Assembly: GCA_020849855.1 (NCBI GenBank)
Contig: JADZFO010000040.1
Location: forward strand, 1-64,000
DNA length: 64,000 bases
Reading direction: 5' to 3'
Source: a bacterium
GTDB lineage: Bacteria; 4484-113; JAFGCY01
The notes beneath the pieces were generated by a model. That model had not been told where the DNA came from, did not search any database, and saw nothing but the letters and a program-made list of their open reading frames with translations. Position 1 is the first letter of the stretch; each line of letters begins with the position of its first letter. The translations under genes were made by a program, and so were the position numbers. Shown piece by piece: positions 44,990 to 54,413 of the stretch.

Positions 44990-46030
44990 GTGCCAGAGTT
45001 CCGCAAAGATCCGCTCCTGGGCCGCTGGGTAATCGTTGCCCGCGAGCGCGGCGAGAGACCGGCCAGCCTGCGCTTTGAGAACAGCGAAGAGCCGCTGGCT
45101 CCGGCTGACGACCCCTTTTCTGAGGGCAACGAGCGCTTCACACCCTCGGAGGTCTATGCGCTGCGCTCTGCCGGATCCGTCCCCAACGGGCCGGGCTGGC
45201 AGCTGCGCGTGGTACCCAACCGCTATCCGGCCCTGCGGGTGGAGGGCGAGCTTGACCCTGCCAGCTATGGCCTCTATGACCGCATGAACGGGGTGGGCGC
45301 GCATGAGGTTGTCATCGAGACCCCGGATTCGAAGCTGGCATTTGCCGATTTCAGCCTGAGCCAGATCAGCAGGGTGCTGGAGGCCTACCGCCAGCGCATC
45401 GACGATCTCTACCGCGATATCCGCCTGGCGCATGTGCTGGTCTTCAAGAACCATGGCCGTGAGGCCGGGGCGACGCAGCAGTACAGCCACAGCCAGATCA
45501 TCGCCACTCCGATGCTGCCACTGCGCCTGCGGGAGGAGCTGAACTCCTGCCTGCAGCACTGGCGGCTGAAGCGGCGCAGCCTCTTCATGGATATCCTCAG
45601 CGAAGAGCTGCGCATGCGCGAGCGGCTTGTCTTCGAGAACGAGCATGTGGTGGCCTTCTGCCCTTATGCCGGCTACTCGCCCTTTGAGGTGATGCTGATC
45701 CCCCGCGTCCAGAGCGCGGACTTCCGCAAGGCCAGCCCGGCCCAGCTTGAGGCCGTGGCTGAAGCGCTTAAGACTGTTCTGGCCATGTGGCGCTCAGCAC
45801 TTGGCGATGGCGCCTGGAACTTCATGCTGCATACCGCGCCGAACGCCGCCAGCCTGGCCGCGCCGGAGGAGGAGTTCCCCGGCTATGAGTCCTTCTTCTG
45901 CTGGCACCTCGAGATGTTCCCCCGCCTGACCACCAGCGCGGGCTTTGAGTGGGGCACGGGCATGCACATCAACCCCGTGCCGCCGGAGGAAGCCGCCGCG
46001 GCGCTGCGAGCCGCAGAGGTTGCGGTTTAG
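44990..46030 (+). CDS. galT: GalT-like hexose-1-phosphate nucleotidyltransferase lacking the zinc ligands
   Basis: This 346-residue HIT-superfamily protein starts FRKDPLLGRWVIVARER and ends WHLEMFPRLTTSAGFEWGTGMHINP, clear GalT marks. The nucleophile His is kept (H167 in YSHSQ). The usual CPFC is DPFS (41-44), the His of PDHSKT is missing and the first His of HPHxQ is Tyr165, so the classical Zn site is gone. With GH57 one base downstream, an ADP-glucose phosphorylase-like or other glucan-linked role is possible instead of the Leloir reaction. Confidence 0.85.
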   Translation: MPEFRKDPLLGRWVIVARERGERPASLRFENSEEPLAPADDPFSEGNERFTPSEVYALRSAGSVPNGPGWQLRVVPNRYPALRVEGELDPASYGLYDRMNGVGAHEVVIETPDSKLAFADFSLSQISRVLEAYRQRIDDLYRDIRLAHVLVFKNHGREAGATQQYSHSQIIATPMLPLRLREELNSCLQHWRLKRRSLFMDILSEELRMRERLVFENEHVVAFCPYAGYSPFEVMLIPRVQSADFRKASPAQLEAVAEALKTVLAMWRSALGDGAWNFMLHTAPNAASLAAPEEEFPGYESFFCWHLEMFPRLTTSAGFEWGTGMHINPVPPEEAAAALRAAEVAV

Positions 46031-48117
46031 TGTCAGCCGGCCTGCACCTGCTTTTGCACCTGCATCAGCCCGACTACCGCATGCCGGATGGCGGCCTGCC
46101 CCTGCTGCCCTGGGTGCGGCTGCACGCGGTGCGCGGCTACCTTGACCTGCTGCGGGTGCTGGAAAGCAACCCCAGGGCCCGATGCTGCGTGAACTTTAGC
46201 TGCGTTCTGCTTGAGCAGCTGGACTATTTGCAGGGGCTCTTCGCCTCGGGTATCACGGCCGTGGACAGCTGGGCGGCCCTGAGCCTGAAGGACGCTGAGC
46301 TGTGGGACAGCACAGAGCGCCTCTTTGCCTTCAGGCACTTCTTTTCAGCCCACGGCGAAAACCTGATCCGCCCCCTGCCGCGCTACTGGGAGCTGCTGCA
46401 AAGGAAGCAGCAGCTCGAGCGCGACTACGAGCCGCAGGAGGCCTGCGAGAAGTTCAGCCCGGCCGATTACACAGACCTGGCGCTGCTCTTCAACCTGGCC
46501 TGGATCGGTTTCTCCGGCCAGCGCCTGCCGGAGGTCCAGCAGCTTCGGCAGCAGGGCAGCGGCTATGTCCAGGCACAGATTGGACAGGTCCTGCGTCTGC
46601 ACGGACAGCTCACAGCAGGCATCCTGAGCGCCTATGCAGGGCTGCAGGACGCCGGGCAGATCGAGATCAGCTTCACCCCCGGCCAGCATCCCATCCTGCC
46701 GCTGCTTTGCGACCTGGCGGCCTATGCCCACCCGGACGCGGATGACCCGCTGCCGCAGTTCCGCCACGCGGACGATGCCCTGCGGCACATCCAGCGGGGC
46801 CAGGCGGAGTATCATCGCCACTTCGGCAGCGCGGCCAGAGGAGTCTGGCCGGCCGAGGGCAGCGTAAGCAATGAGGTCCTGGGGCTTCTGGCCGGGGCAA
46901 GGCTGAGCTGGTGCGCCACTGACCAGGCGAACCTGCCGGCGCAGGGCAATCTGGCCCATGCGCAGCCCTGGCGCTGGCAGCAGCAGGGGCAGGAGATCGC
47001 CGTCTTCTTTCGCGACACCCGGCTCTCGGACAACATCGGTTTTGTCTACTCGCACTGGCAGCCGCGGGAGGCGGTGGAGCATTTCCTGCAGATGGTGGCC
47101 TCAACCGCCCACAGCAGCGGGCTGGCCAGCCCGGTAGTCAGCGTTATCCTCGACGGCGAGAACCCCTGGGAGAACTACCCGGATGGCGGAGAGGCCTTTC
47201 TTGGCCTGCTCTTTGAGCGCCTGGCTGAGCACCCCGAGCTGCGATCTGTGCTCCCCGCTGAGCTGGCGGCCACTGCGGGCAACTCTGGTGTGATCGACTC
47301 GATCCACGCCGGCTCCTGGATCGGCGGCAACTTCAGGATCTGGTCGCGGCATGCCGAGACACGCAGCGCCTGGCGCCAGCTGGCCCGGGCCAGGGAAACC
47401 CTGAGCCCTTATCTGGAGCTCGAAGGCGTGCTGGACGACCTGCTCGCCGCTGAGGCCAGCGACTGGTTCTGGTGGTATGGCGATGACTTCGTCGCCAGTG
47501 GCCAGGAGCTTTTTGACCAGCTCTTCCGTTCCCGGCTGCTCAGCGCCTATAGCCGGGCGGGTCTCAGCCCCCCGCCGGAGCTTCTGGAGCCGATCTGCAG
47601 GGTTTGCCTTGAGCAGCAGCTCCCGGAGGCCGAGACGCTTCTGGACGTGGACATCGACGGCAGGCTGAGCCACTGGCTGGAATGGCGGGACGCAGTGAAG
47701 CTGGCCACCGGCGGCCAGTATGGCAGCATGGCCCTGGCCAGCAAGGCGCCCTTTGCCGCCCTGCACTATGGCTTCAGCGCCAGCGAACTGCTGCTCAGGC
47801 TGGACCCGGAGCCGCAGCTTCTGGAGCTGCTGCGCTCGGGCCTGCTGAAGCTTGAGCTTTACTGCGAGCAGGAGGATGGCCCGCAGGTCTGGCAGATCTG
47901 GCCCGCCAATGGCGCGCGGCCGCTGCGCTGCGCCCTGCGGGACTTCCTGGAATGCGCGCTGCCTCTGGGCGCCGAAGGGCTGCAGTTTGGCCAGATCGCC
48001 TGGCTGCATTTCGAGCTGCGGCAGCCGGACCAGCCCGCGCAGCGCTTCCCCGCCAGCGGACGGATTGGCCTGCGCGTCATCGACCGGGACTTCCGCCTGC
48101 GGCACTGGTCAGTCTGA
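46030..48117 (+). CDS. Glycoside hydrolase family 57 (alpha-glucan hydrolase or transferase)
   Basis: This 695-residue retaining alpha-glucan enzyme starts LHLLLHLHQPDYR, the GH57 HxHQP region. The likely nucleophile Glu is in GVWPAEGSVSNE (about 275). The likely acid Asp is in ILDGENPWENYPDGG (about 374). GH57 members act as amylases, branching enzymes or glucanotransferases; I cannot choose from sequence. The GTG start shares one base with the galT stop, so the two are coupled. Confidence 0.9.
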   Translation: MSAGLHLLLHLHQPDYRMPDGGLPLLPWVRLHAVRGYLDLLRVLESNPRARCCVNFSCVLLEQLDYLQGLFASGITAVDSWAALSLKDAELWDSTERLFAFRHFFSAHGENLIRPLPRYWELLQRKQQLERDYEPQEACEKFSPADYTDLALLFNLAWIGFSGQRLPEVQQLRQQGSGYVQAQIGQVLRLHGQLTAGILSAYAGLQDAGQIEISFTPGQHPILPLLCDLAAYAHPDADDPLPQFRHADDALRHIQRGQAEYHRHFGSAARGVWPAEGSVSNEVLGLLAGARLSWCATDQANLPAQGNLAHAQPWRWQQQGQEIAVFFRDTRLSDNIGFVYSHWQPREAVEHFLQMVASTAHSSGLASPVVSVILDGENPWENYPDGGEAFLGLLFERLAEHPELRSVLPAELAATAGNSGVIDSIHAGSWIGGNFRIWSRHAETRSAWRQLARARETLSPYLELEGVLDDLLAAEASDWFWWYGDDFVASGQELFDQLFRSRLLSAYSRAGLSPPPELLEPICRVCLEQQLPEAETLLDVDIDGRLSHWLEWRDAVKLATGGQYGSMALASKAPFAALHYGFSASELLLRLDPEPQLLELLRSGLLKLELYCEQEDGPQVWQIWPANGARPLRCALRDFLECALPLGAEGLQFGQIAWLHFELRQPDQPAQRFPASGRIGLRVIDRDFRLRHWSV

Positions 48118-48127
48118 GGGGCGGTGG

Positions 48128-48133
48128 TAAAAT
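48128..48133 (+). promoter_or_regulatory. Extended -10 box of tig
   Basis: TGGTAAAAT contains the -10 box TAAAAT with an extended TG. The leader would be about 57 bases and includes a hairpin. Confidence 0.5.
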
Positions 48134-48147
48134 CCTGCTCCGCCCAT

Positions 48148-48174
48148 AAGCCGCAGTTCACGGCTTTGATTTTC
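48148..48174 (+). promoter_or_regulatory. Attenuator-like hairpin in the tig leader
   Basis: AAGCCG (48148-48153), a 7-base loop and CGGCTT (48161-48166) are followed by TGATTTTC. The shape is that of a weak intrinsic terminator between promoter and start codon. Confidence 0.4.
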
Positions 48175-48196
48175 AGGGGCGCCTGGGGCTCAATTA

Positions 48197-49561
48197 ATGT
48201 CATCAGCAGAACTGCTTTCCCGCGAGAACAACATTGCGCGCATCAAGGTCGTGCTCGACGGCGAGACCGTCGACAAGACCTTCCGTGAGGTCTACCGCAT
48301 TCTGGCCAACCAGATCAACGTGCCCGGCTTCCGCAAGGGCAAGATCCCGCCGAATGTCCTGCGCCAGCGCGTCGGCGCCGAGGCCGTCAACTCTGAAGTG
48401 TCCGACCGGCTCCGCGACCAGGCCATCGAGCTGGCCCTGGAGGAGCTGAAGCTGACACCGCGCGTCGGCCGGCCCAGTTTCGACGAGGAAGCTGAGCCGC
48501 AGGCCGGGACGGAGGCCGTCTACCAGTTCACCCTGCCGGTGCTGCCGGATGTCAGCCTGCCTGATTACAAGGCCTTCAGCATCCCGGTGACCCGTCTGCA
48601 GGTCACGGAGCTGATGAAGAAGCGCTATCGCGACCGCATCATTGAGCGCTTCACCGAGTATCCCGCCCGCGAGGACGGTGCTGCGGCCGCTTCGATGCTG
48701 ATCATGGACGTTCACAGCAAGTTCGCCGAGAACGGCGAGGAGTCGCCCTTCCACAGCCACAGCATGGTCTACAAGATCGGCGAGGAGGGCAACCTGCCGG
48801 GCTGGGATGAGAAGCTCAGCGGCGCAAAGGCCGGCGACAAGCAGGAGTTCAGCTATGTAATGCCCGGCGACTTCGCGGACACGCGGGTGGCGGGCAAGGA
48901 GCTGCTGATCGAGCTGAACGTCAGCGCTGTCCACGACACCCTGGTGCCGGAGCTGAGCGAGGACTTCGTCAAGGAGAAGCTCCAGCTTGAGGGCCTGCAG
49001 CAGTTCGAGGAGTTCATGCAGAGCAGCCTGACCCGCGAGAGTGAGCAGCAGTTTGAGTCCCTCAAGCGGGACAAGGCGCTGCAGCAGGTGGCCGAGCAGC
49101 TCAGCGCCGAGATCTCTGAAGACATGATCAGCGATGAGCTGGATGGCATTGTCACCGAGCACGACCGTGAGCTGCGCCAGCACGGCCTCAGCCTGGACGC
49201 CTATCTGCAGCAGTCCGGCAAGAGCCTGGCGGAGTTCCGCGATGAGCGCCGTGACCTGGCCGAGCGCAGGATCCGCACCTTCCTGGCAGTCAAGACGATC
49301 GCCGAGCAGGAAGGCATCCGCGCCACTCAGGACGACCTGATGCAGTACATGTACCTGCTGATGCAGCGGGAGAATGTCAGCCAGGACCAGATCCGCCAGC
49401 TGGCCCGCAACCGCGAGTTCATCAACGAGACCACCTACCAGATCATCCGGGCCAAGGTCCTGGAGCACCTGGTCAACACGGTCAGCTTTGAGGTCAGCGA
49501 GGGCAGCGAGGCCCAGACCAATGAAGCCCTGGCCGCCCTTGAAGAGGGCGAGGAAGCCTGA
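48197..49561 (+). CDS. tig: Trigger factor
   Basis: This 454-residue ribosome-bound chaperone contacts nascent chains at the exit tunnel. The ribosome-docking signature is VPGFRKGKIPPNVLRQRVG (about 42-60). A central FKBP-like domain (about 150-235) and a helical C-terminal substrate-binding domain follow, ending in an acidic tail. Length is typical. It reads toward a dipeptidase gene 3 bases on; clpX and clpP, frequent neighbours, are not here. Confidence 0.94.
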   Translation: MSSAELLSRENNIARIKVVLDGETVDKTFREVYRILANQINVPGFRKGKIPPNVLRQRVGAEAVNSEVSDRLRDQAIELALEELKLTPRVGRPSFDEEAEPQAGTEAVYQFTLPVLPDVSLPDYKAFSIPVTRLQVTELMKKRYRDRIIERFTEYPAREDGAAAASMLIMDVHSKFAENGEESPFHSHSMVYKIGEEGNLPGWDEKLSGAKAGDKQEFSYVMPGDFADTRVAGKELLIELNVSAVHDTLVPELSEDFVKEKLQLEGLQQFEEFMQSSLTRESEQQFESLKRDKALQQVAEQLSAEISEDMISDELDGIVTEHDRELRQHGLSLDAYLQQSGKSLAEFRDERRDLAERRIRTFLAVKTIAEQEGIRATQDDLMQYMYLLMQRENVSQDQIRQLARNREFINETTYQIIRAKVLEHLVNTVSFEVSEGSEAQTNEALAALEEGEEA

Positions 49562-49564
49562 GCC

Positions 49565-50617
49565 ATGCTGCCGCCCGGTCTGTTCTGGGTCGACGCCCAT
49601 GAGGACCTGGCCTGCCACTGCCAGGAGTACCAGCGCGAGCTGGTGGATCCCGGCATCGTCAGGGCGATGATCACCCTGCCGCGGCTGATGCGCATGGGCG
49701 TCCGGCTGGTCTGCGCCACTCTCTTTGTCCCGCACACCGGCAGCCTGGATTCCCGCAAGGCCCTGCTTGAGGACCAGTACCGCATCTATCAGCGCTGGCT
49801 GGAGAGCTATCCGCAGGCCTTGCGGCTGGTCAAGAGCAGCGCGGACCTGGAGCTGCTTGCACAGGCTGAGCCGGTGGAAATCCCGCGGGCCAACCCCGGC
49901 GAGGAAGCCAGCAACCTGGTGCAGGAAGGCGAGCTGGCCTATCCGCTTGGCATGCTGCTGCTCATGGAGGGCTGCGACCTGCTCAGCGGGCCGGCGGACC
50001 TGGAGCTGTGGCACTCGCGCGGCCTGCGGATGGCCAGCCTGACCTGGAACGGCAGCAACAGCTTCGCCAGCGGCTGCTTCAGCGACGGCCTGGGGCTCAA
50101 GCCGGCCGGCTTTGAGCTGCTGGATGCCTTCGCCGACCTGGGCCTTATCCTGGACTTCTCGCACCTGAACGACGCCGGCACCAGCGATGCCCTGGGCCAT
50201 GCGAAGGTCCCCGTCTGCGCCTCGCATTCCAACTCCAGGATGCTCTGCCAGCATGAAAGGAACCTCACCGACCAGCAGGCTGAGGAAATTGCAGCCCGCG
50301 GCGGGGTTATTGGCCTGAACCTGCTGGCCACCTTCGTCCAGACCGGCTGGCGCCCCGACATGCGGCTGCCTGAGCTGCGCGAAGCCGTGGACCATCTGGA
50401 CCACCTGGCCCGCCTCTGTGGCGCGGACAAGGTCGGGCTGGGCAGCGACCTTGACGGCGGCCTGACCCCCGAGAACACCCCGGAAGGGATCGACACCGTT
50501 TCAGACCTGCCCCTGCTGGCCGATGAACTGCTGTCCCGGGGCTGGACGGAGGCCTCGATAGCCGGCTTCTGCGGCGCCAACTGGTGGGCCTTTCTTGAAC
50601 GCAGCCTGCCGCGCTGA
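49565..50617 (+). CDS. Membrane dipeptidase-like (renal dipeptidase, peptidase M19)
   Basis: This 350-residue amidohydrolase-fold protein resembles zinc dipeptidases. The first metal motif reads VDAHEDL where DGHNDL is usual. Other marks are MEGCDLL, LTWNGSNSFASG, LDFSHL, VCASHSNSRM (with the Asn-Ser-Arg pattern), GVIGLNL and VGLGSDLDGG. The substrate is a dipeptide or similar amide. It starts 3 bases after tig, and is likely co-transcribed. Confidence 0.88.
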   Translation: MLPPGLFWVDAHEDLACHCQEYQRELVDPGIVRAMITLPRLMRMGVRLVCATLFVPHTGSLDSRKALLEDQYRIYQRWLESYPQALRLVKSSADLELLAQAEPVEIPRANPGEEASNLVQEGELAYPLGMLLLMEGCDLLSGPADLELWHSRGLRMASLTWNGSNSFASGCFSDGLGLKPAGFELLDAFADLGLILDFSHLNDAGTSDALGHAKVPVCASHSNSRMLCQHERNLTDQQAEEIAARGGVIGLNLLATFVQTGWRPDMRLPELREAVDHLDHLARLCGADKVGLGSDLDGGLTPENTPEGIDTVSDLPLLADELLSRGWTEASIAGFCGANWWAFLERSLPR

Positions 50618-50684
50618 CGTCAAGGCGCAGGCTATACTTGGCAGCTCAGTTTTACCGGCTGACAATAAGAGGTGCAGGTCAAGC

Positions 50685-52058
50685 ATGCGTCCGAAGACGA
50701 CTCACACACTGCTGCGCGCCATTCTGGCCCTGGTCGCCATGCTCGCTGTTTTCGCCCTGCCTGGCTGCAAGGGCAAGGAGCAGGCCGGCACAGGCAAGAA
50801 GGGGCTGGCCAGCGGCCGCGGGCTTGAAGAGAGCCTGAACTCGGATAAGGCCCCGGACTATCCGGTTCTCTGGGATACGCGGCCCTACAAGAACATCCAC
50901 AAGTCCGCTCAGCAGGCCTGGTTCCTCACCGAAACGGCCTACTTTGTCGTCCAGGACAAGTGGCGCAGTGCAACGGGCGAGCAGCGCAAGGCCGTCGAGC
51001 AGGAGATTGACCGCAACGTCTTTGGGGTCAATGACGAGGTCAAGCAGCTCTTCGAGGACGCCATCAAGGCCGAGCCGGACAACGCGCTGAACTATGCCAG
51101 CTATGCCATGTGGCTCAAGCCGCGCAAGTACATCAAGGAAGGCGGCTTTGTTAACGCCTACCCGGATGCGCTGAAGAACATCGACAAGGCCATCGAGCTG
51201 TGGCCTGATGAGAGCCGCTTCTATCTGCAGAAGGCCTGGATCATCTATGCGCCGAACTACTGCGGCGACTGGCTCCGCGCCGGCGTGGACGACAAGCTCG
51301 CGGTGAACGCGGCACTGCCGGACATTGAGCAGCTTTTCGCCACCGCAGAAAAGTACGACCCGAACAACGCCTACATCAACTACCACCATGCGCTGACGCT
51401 CTACCGCTTCACCGATCCGGCGCAGTTTGACAGCATCAAGGACGCCCTGCTGCGCGAGCTCCGCGCGGGCAACCAGAAGAGCCGCAACTTCTTCTTCTTC
51501 CCCCCGCCGCTGCTGCCTTACAGCCAGAGCGCGCGCGTCGCTGTGCTCTGGGGGACGGAGACCGAGGCCATCTTCTATGACCACTGGCACCAGTTCGGCG
51601 AGTACCCCGTCAGCGCCGTGCGCTCGCTGGTGGACACCATGACCACCTCGCTGCAGTGGCCCGAGCAGAAGCAGGAGATCGCCGAGGTGATGTACTTTGC
51701 CTATGCGGTGGGCCGGACCGAGCCCTTTGACAGCAGCTACTTCCACATGCAGCAGCGCGTGATGGACATCATCATGGAGCAGCAGAAGGACAATGCTGAA
51801 GAGCGCCGCAAGCTGGCCGAGGAGGCCCGCTATCTCTTCGCGCAGTATCGCGATACCGCGCAGGAGCTCTATGACCGCAAGCTGATCACTGATGTTAAGC
51901 GGCTGGACGTCTCCGGTGTGGAGGATGTCGAGCGCAGCGGTTCGCGCAAGAACAACATCAAGGACATTGTCCAGCGCCGTCACGCCGGCTATCTGAAGCA
52001 TTTCGCCGAGACCTTTGACGTGCAGTTTCCCCTGCCAGAGAGCCCTGAGGAATGGTAA
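50685..52058 (+). CDS. Lipoprotein with possible TPR-like helical repeats
   Basis: This 457-residue protein has a lipoprotein signal ending FALPGC (about residue 26). The mature part is helical and rich in charged residues. Segments such as EDAIKAEPDNALNYASYAMWLKPRKY and ATAEKYDPNNAYINYHHALTLYRF look like tetratricopeptide-type units. The function is unknown. TATACT about 48 bases upstream is a likely -10 box. The start ATG 50685 is chosen because the signal peptide begins there. Confidence 0.72.
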   Translation: MRPKTTHTLLRAILALVAMLAVFALPGCKGKEQAGTGKKGLASGRGLEESLNSDKAPDYPVLWDTRPYKNIHKSAQQAWFLTETAYFVVQDKWRSATGEQRKAVEQEIDRNVFGVNDEVKQLFEDAIKAEPDNALNYASYAMWLKPRKYIKEGGFVNAYPDALKNIDKAIELWPDESRFYLQKAWIIYAPNYCGDWLRAGVDDKLAVNAALPDIEQLFATAEKYDPNNAYINYHHALTLYRFTDPAQFDSIKDALLRELRAGNQKSRNFFFFPPPLLPYSQSARVAVLWGTETEAIFYDHWHQFGEYPVSAVRSLVDTMTTSLQWPEQKQEIAEVMYFAYAVGRTEPFDSSYFHMQQRVMDIIMEQQKDNAEERRKLAEEARYLFAQYRDTAQELYDRKLITDVKRLDVSGVEDVERSGSRKNNIKDIVQRRHAGYLKHFAETFDVQFPLPESPEEW

Positions 52059-52067
52059 ACCCCGGCC

Positions 52068-53216
52068 TTGCAGCAAAGTGAGCCGACACCCGGGATCCAG
52101 CGCGAGGTCTTAGTCGACCTGCCACTGGCGCGCCTGCAGTCCCTGCTGGCTGATGTCGGCCAGCCGGCCTACCGGGCGGGCCAGATCTTCCGCTGGCTGC
52201 ACCTGCGCAATGCCGGCAGCCTGGAGCAGATGACCGACCTGCCCAGGACCCTGCGCGAGGAACTGGCCGCGCGCTGCGTGGTCTGGCCGATGCGCCTCAG
52301 CGCCAAGGTCAAAAGCTCCGACGGCAGCATCAAGTACGGCTGGATGACGCCGGAAGGCGACCCGGTGGAAGCCGTGGTCATGCCGGGCTTCAAGTACGGC
52401 ACCGCGATCTGCGTCAGCAGCCAGAGCGGCTGCGGCATGGCCTGCAAGTTCTGCGAGACTGGCTATATGGGCCTGCGCAGCTACCTCTCCGCCGGCATGA
52501 TCCTGCAGCAGCTCTACCAGGCTGAGGCGGACAGCGGCGTGGCGGTTGACCGCATTGTCTTCATGGGCATGGGCGAGCCGCTGCTGAACCTGCGCGCCAT
52601 CCGCCGCGTGATCGGCCAGCTCTGCGGCCGGGCCGCGCGGGAGTTCGGCCGGGGCTGGAGCCCGCGGCGCATCACCGTCAGCACCGTCGGCCTGGTCCAG
52701 CCCATCCTCAAGATGGCGGACACCTTCCCGCGGGTGAACCTGGCGCTGAGCCTGCATTTCACCACCAACGACGCCCGCAAACAGCACATGCCGCAGGCCG
52801 ACAGCGACGTCACCGAGCTGGCGGAAGCGCTCTACTACTACCGCCAGATCAACGGCGGCAAGGTCACCATTGAGTACGCGCTGATGAAGGACATCAACGA
52901 CACGGATGCCGATGCCCAGCGCCTGATCCGCTTTGCCCGCCTGGGCCTGGTGCGCAAGGACTCGGAACTGGTCGCGCGCGCTGACGCCCGCCCCGCACCG
53001 CCGCACCAGCAGGCCCTGCCGCTGCACGTCAACCTGATCGCTTACAACCCGATCCCCAGCGCGAAGCAGTACCTGCCCACCTCCGAGAGCCGCATCGACG
53101 AGTTCGCCCGCATCCTGCGCGATGCCGGCATCCCGGTAACAGTGCGCCACAGCCGCGGCCAGGACGTCGCCGCCGCCTGCGGCCAGCTTGGTGCGGCTAT
53201 GCTGAAGGGTGGCTAG
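52068..53216 (+). CDS. rlmN: 23S rRNA/tRNA adenine-C2 methyltransferase RlmN
   Basis: This 382-residue radical SAM enzyme methylates A2503 of 23S rRNA and A37 of some tRNAs. The SAM cluster motif CGMACKFC (CxxxCxxC) lies in SSQSGCGMACKFCETGYMG. FMGMGEPLLN and STVGL follow, and the methyl-carrier cysteine is in VRHSRGQDVAAACGQL. A TTG start is the only candidate in frame. It lies 9 bases after the preceding lipoprotein gene. Confidence 0.94.
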   Translation: MQQSEPTPGIQREVLVDLPLARLQSLLADVGQPAYRAGQIFRWLHLRNAGSLEQMTDLPRTLREELAARCVVWPMRLSAKVKSSDGSIKYGWMTPEGDPVEAVVMPGFKYGTAICVSSQSGCGMACKFCETGYMGLRSYLSAGMILQQLYQAEADSGVAVDRIVFMGMGEPLLNLRAIRRVIGQLCGRAAREFGRGWSPRRITVSTVGLVQPILKMADTFPRVNLALSLHFTTNDARKQHMPQADSDVTELAEALYYYRQINGGKVTIEYALMKDINDTDADAQRLIRFARLGLVRKDSELVARADARPAPPHQQALPLHVNLIAYNPIPSAKQYLPTSESRIDEFARILRDAGIPVTVRHSRGQDVAAACGQLGAAMLKGG

Positions 53217-53227
53217 GCCCGCGCGCC

Positions 53228-53244
53228 GCAAAGTGATACTTTGC
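53228..53244. promoter_or_regulatory. Small hairpin downstream of rlmN
   Basis: GCAAAGT-GAT-ACTTTGC has a perfect 7-bp stem. It could be an operator for the next gene or a 3' hairpin of rlmN. No T-tract follows. Confidence 0.35.
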
Positions 53245-53309
53245 CGGATTGACCTGCATCCTTGCCCTTCCCGCCGCCTGGGGCCATAGCAGTCCCGCCG
53301 GGCGCCTGC

Positions 53310-53315
53310 GACAAT
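53310..53315 (+). promoter_or_regulatory. -10 box for leaderless dehydrogenase transcript
   Basis: GACAAT is followed by 6 bases and GTG 53322. The first base departs from TANNNT but the spacing matches the other genes. Confidence 0.35.
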
Positions 53316-53321
53316 GCAGCA

Positions 53322-54386
53322 GTGCGTATCCTCCTGGCCTACGAGATGGCGCCGGCCACCCTGGCGCAGTTCCGCGCGCGGCTCAGCGCTGAACTGAGCG
53401 GCTTTGAGGGCTGGGAGCTGCATGACTGGCCGGGCAGCGATGAAGCCCTGGCGGCGCAGCTTCCGCTGGCGGATGTGATCCTCGGGCCTAAGGTGACGCC
53501 GGAGCAGCTTATGCAGTGTCAGCGCCTGCAGCTCTGGATCAACCCCTGGGCCGGCGTGCAGCAGATCGTCGGCAGTTTCCAGCAGGTCAGGGCAGACTGG
53601 GAGGCCGCGCAGGGCCGGCCCCTGCTGCTGGCCAACAGCCACGGCAATGCCTACCAGACCGCCCAGCATGGGGCGGCGCTGACCCTCGCGCTGTGCAACC
53701 AGCTCGCCCGGCACGACAGCGCCATGCGGCGAGGAGAGTGGCGGCTGTGGAAAGACGACTGGCCCAGCACCCCTCTGCGCGGCAGGACACTCGGTCTGCT
53801 GGGCTATGGCCATCTGGGCCAGCACATTCATCGCTTTCTGAGCGGCTTTGAGCTGGACTTCATCGCCCTGAAGCGCGAGTGGCGCGTTGAGACCGCTGAT
53901 GCTGGGGACACGGCCGGCCTGCGGCCTCTTTCCCGGCGCTACGACAGTGCGGAGCTGCTGCAGTTCTGCAGCGCCAGCGACATCATCGTCTGCACACTGC
54001 CGGCCACGCCGGCCACTGAAGGGCTGATCGGAGAGGCGCAGCTGGCGGCCCTGGGGCCGCAGGGCCTGCTGGTGAATCTGGGGCGGGGCAGTGTGCTGCA
54101 GGAGGCCGCGCTGTACCACGCACTGCGCGAGGGCACTATCGCCGGCGCTGCGATAGATGTCTGGTACAACTACCGCCCTGAGGCGGATGCCCAGGACCGC
54201 CTGTATCCATATGACGCCCAGGCCCATCCCTTCCATGAACTGCCTAATCTGCTCCTCAGTCCGCACCGCGCCGCCTCGCCGCTGGAGGAGCCCTCGCGCT
54301 GGGATGATGTGGTGGAGAACCTCCGCCGGGCCTGCCAGGGACGCCGGGATTTCCTCAGTCTTGTGGATATTGCAGCAGGTTACTGA
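53322..54386 (+). CDS. D-isomer-specific 2-hydroxyacid dehydrogenase family protein
   Basis: This is a 354-residue NAD(P)-dependent oxidoreductase. The Rossmann motif is GLLGYGHLGQHIHRF. The catalytic Arg lies in NLGRGSVLQ and the catalytic His in LLLSPHRAAS. AIDVWYNYRPEAD holds the usual DVW turn. The specific substrate is not clear. The GTG at 53322 (MRILLAYEMAP) gives a natural N-terminus; an upstream ATG would add 20 Pro/Ala-rich residues. Confidence 0.88.
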   Translation: MRILLAYEMAPATLAQFRARLSAELSGFEGWELHDWPGSDEALAAQLPLADVILGPKVTPEQLMQCQRLQLWINPWAGVQQIVGSFQQVRADWEAAQGRPLLLANSHGNAYQTAQHGAALTLALCNQLARHDSAMRRGEWRLWKDDWPSTPLRGRTLGLLGYGHLGQHIHRFLSGFELDFIALKREWRVETADAGDTAGLRPLSRRYDSAELLQFCSASDIIVCTLPATPATEGLIGEAQLAALGPQGLLVNLGRGSVLQEAALYHALREGTIAGAAIDVWYNYRPEADAQDRLYPYDAQAHPFHELPNLLLSPHRAASPLEEPSRWDDVVENLRRACQGRRDFLSLVDIAAGY

Positions 54387-54413
54387 CTGATGTCGCTCAA
54401 AAGTCGCTGAGCT

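Noticed and set aside
48203-50404. 733-residue minus-strand open frame across tig and the dipeptidase gene
   Set aside because: It spans two real plus-strand genes and their junction, and has no recognisable motif.
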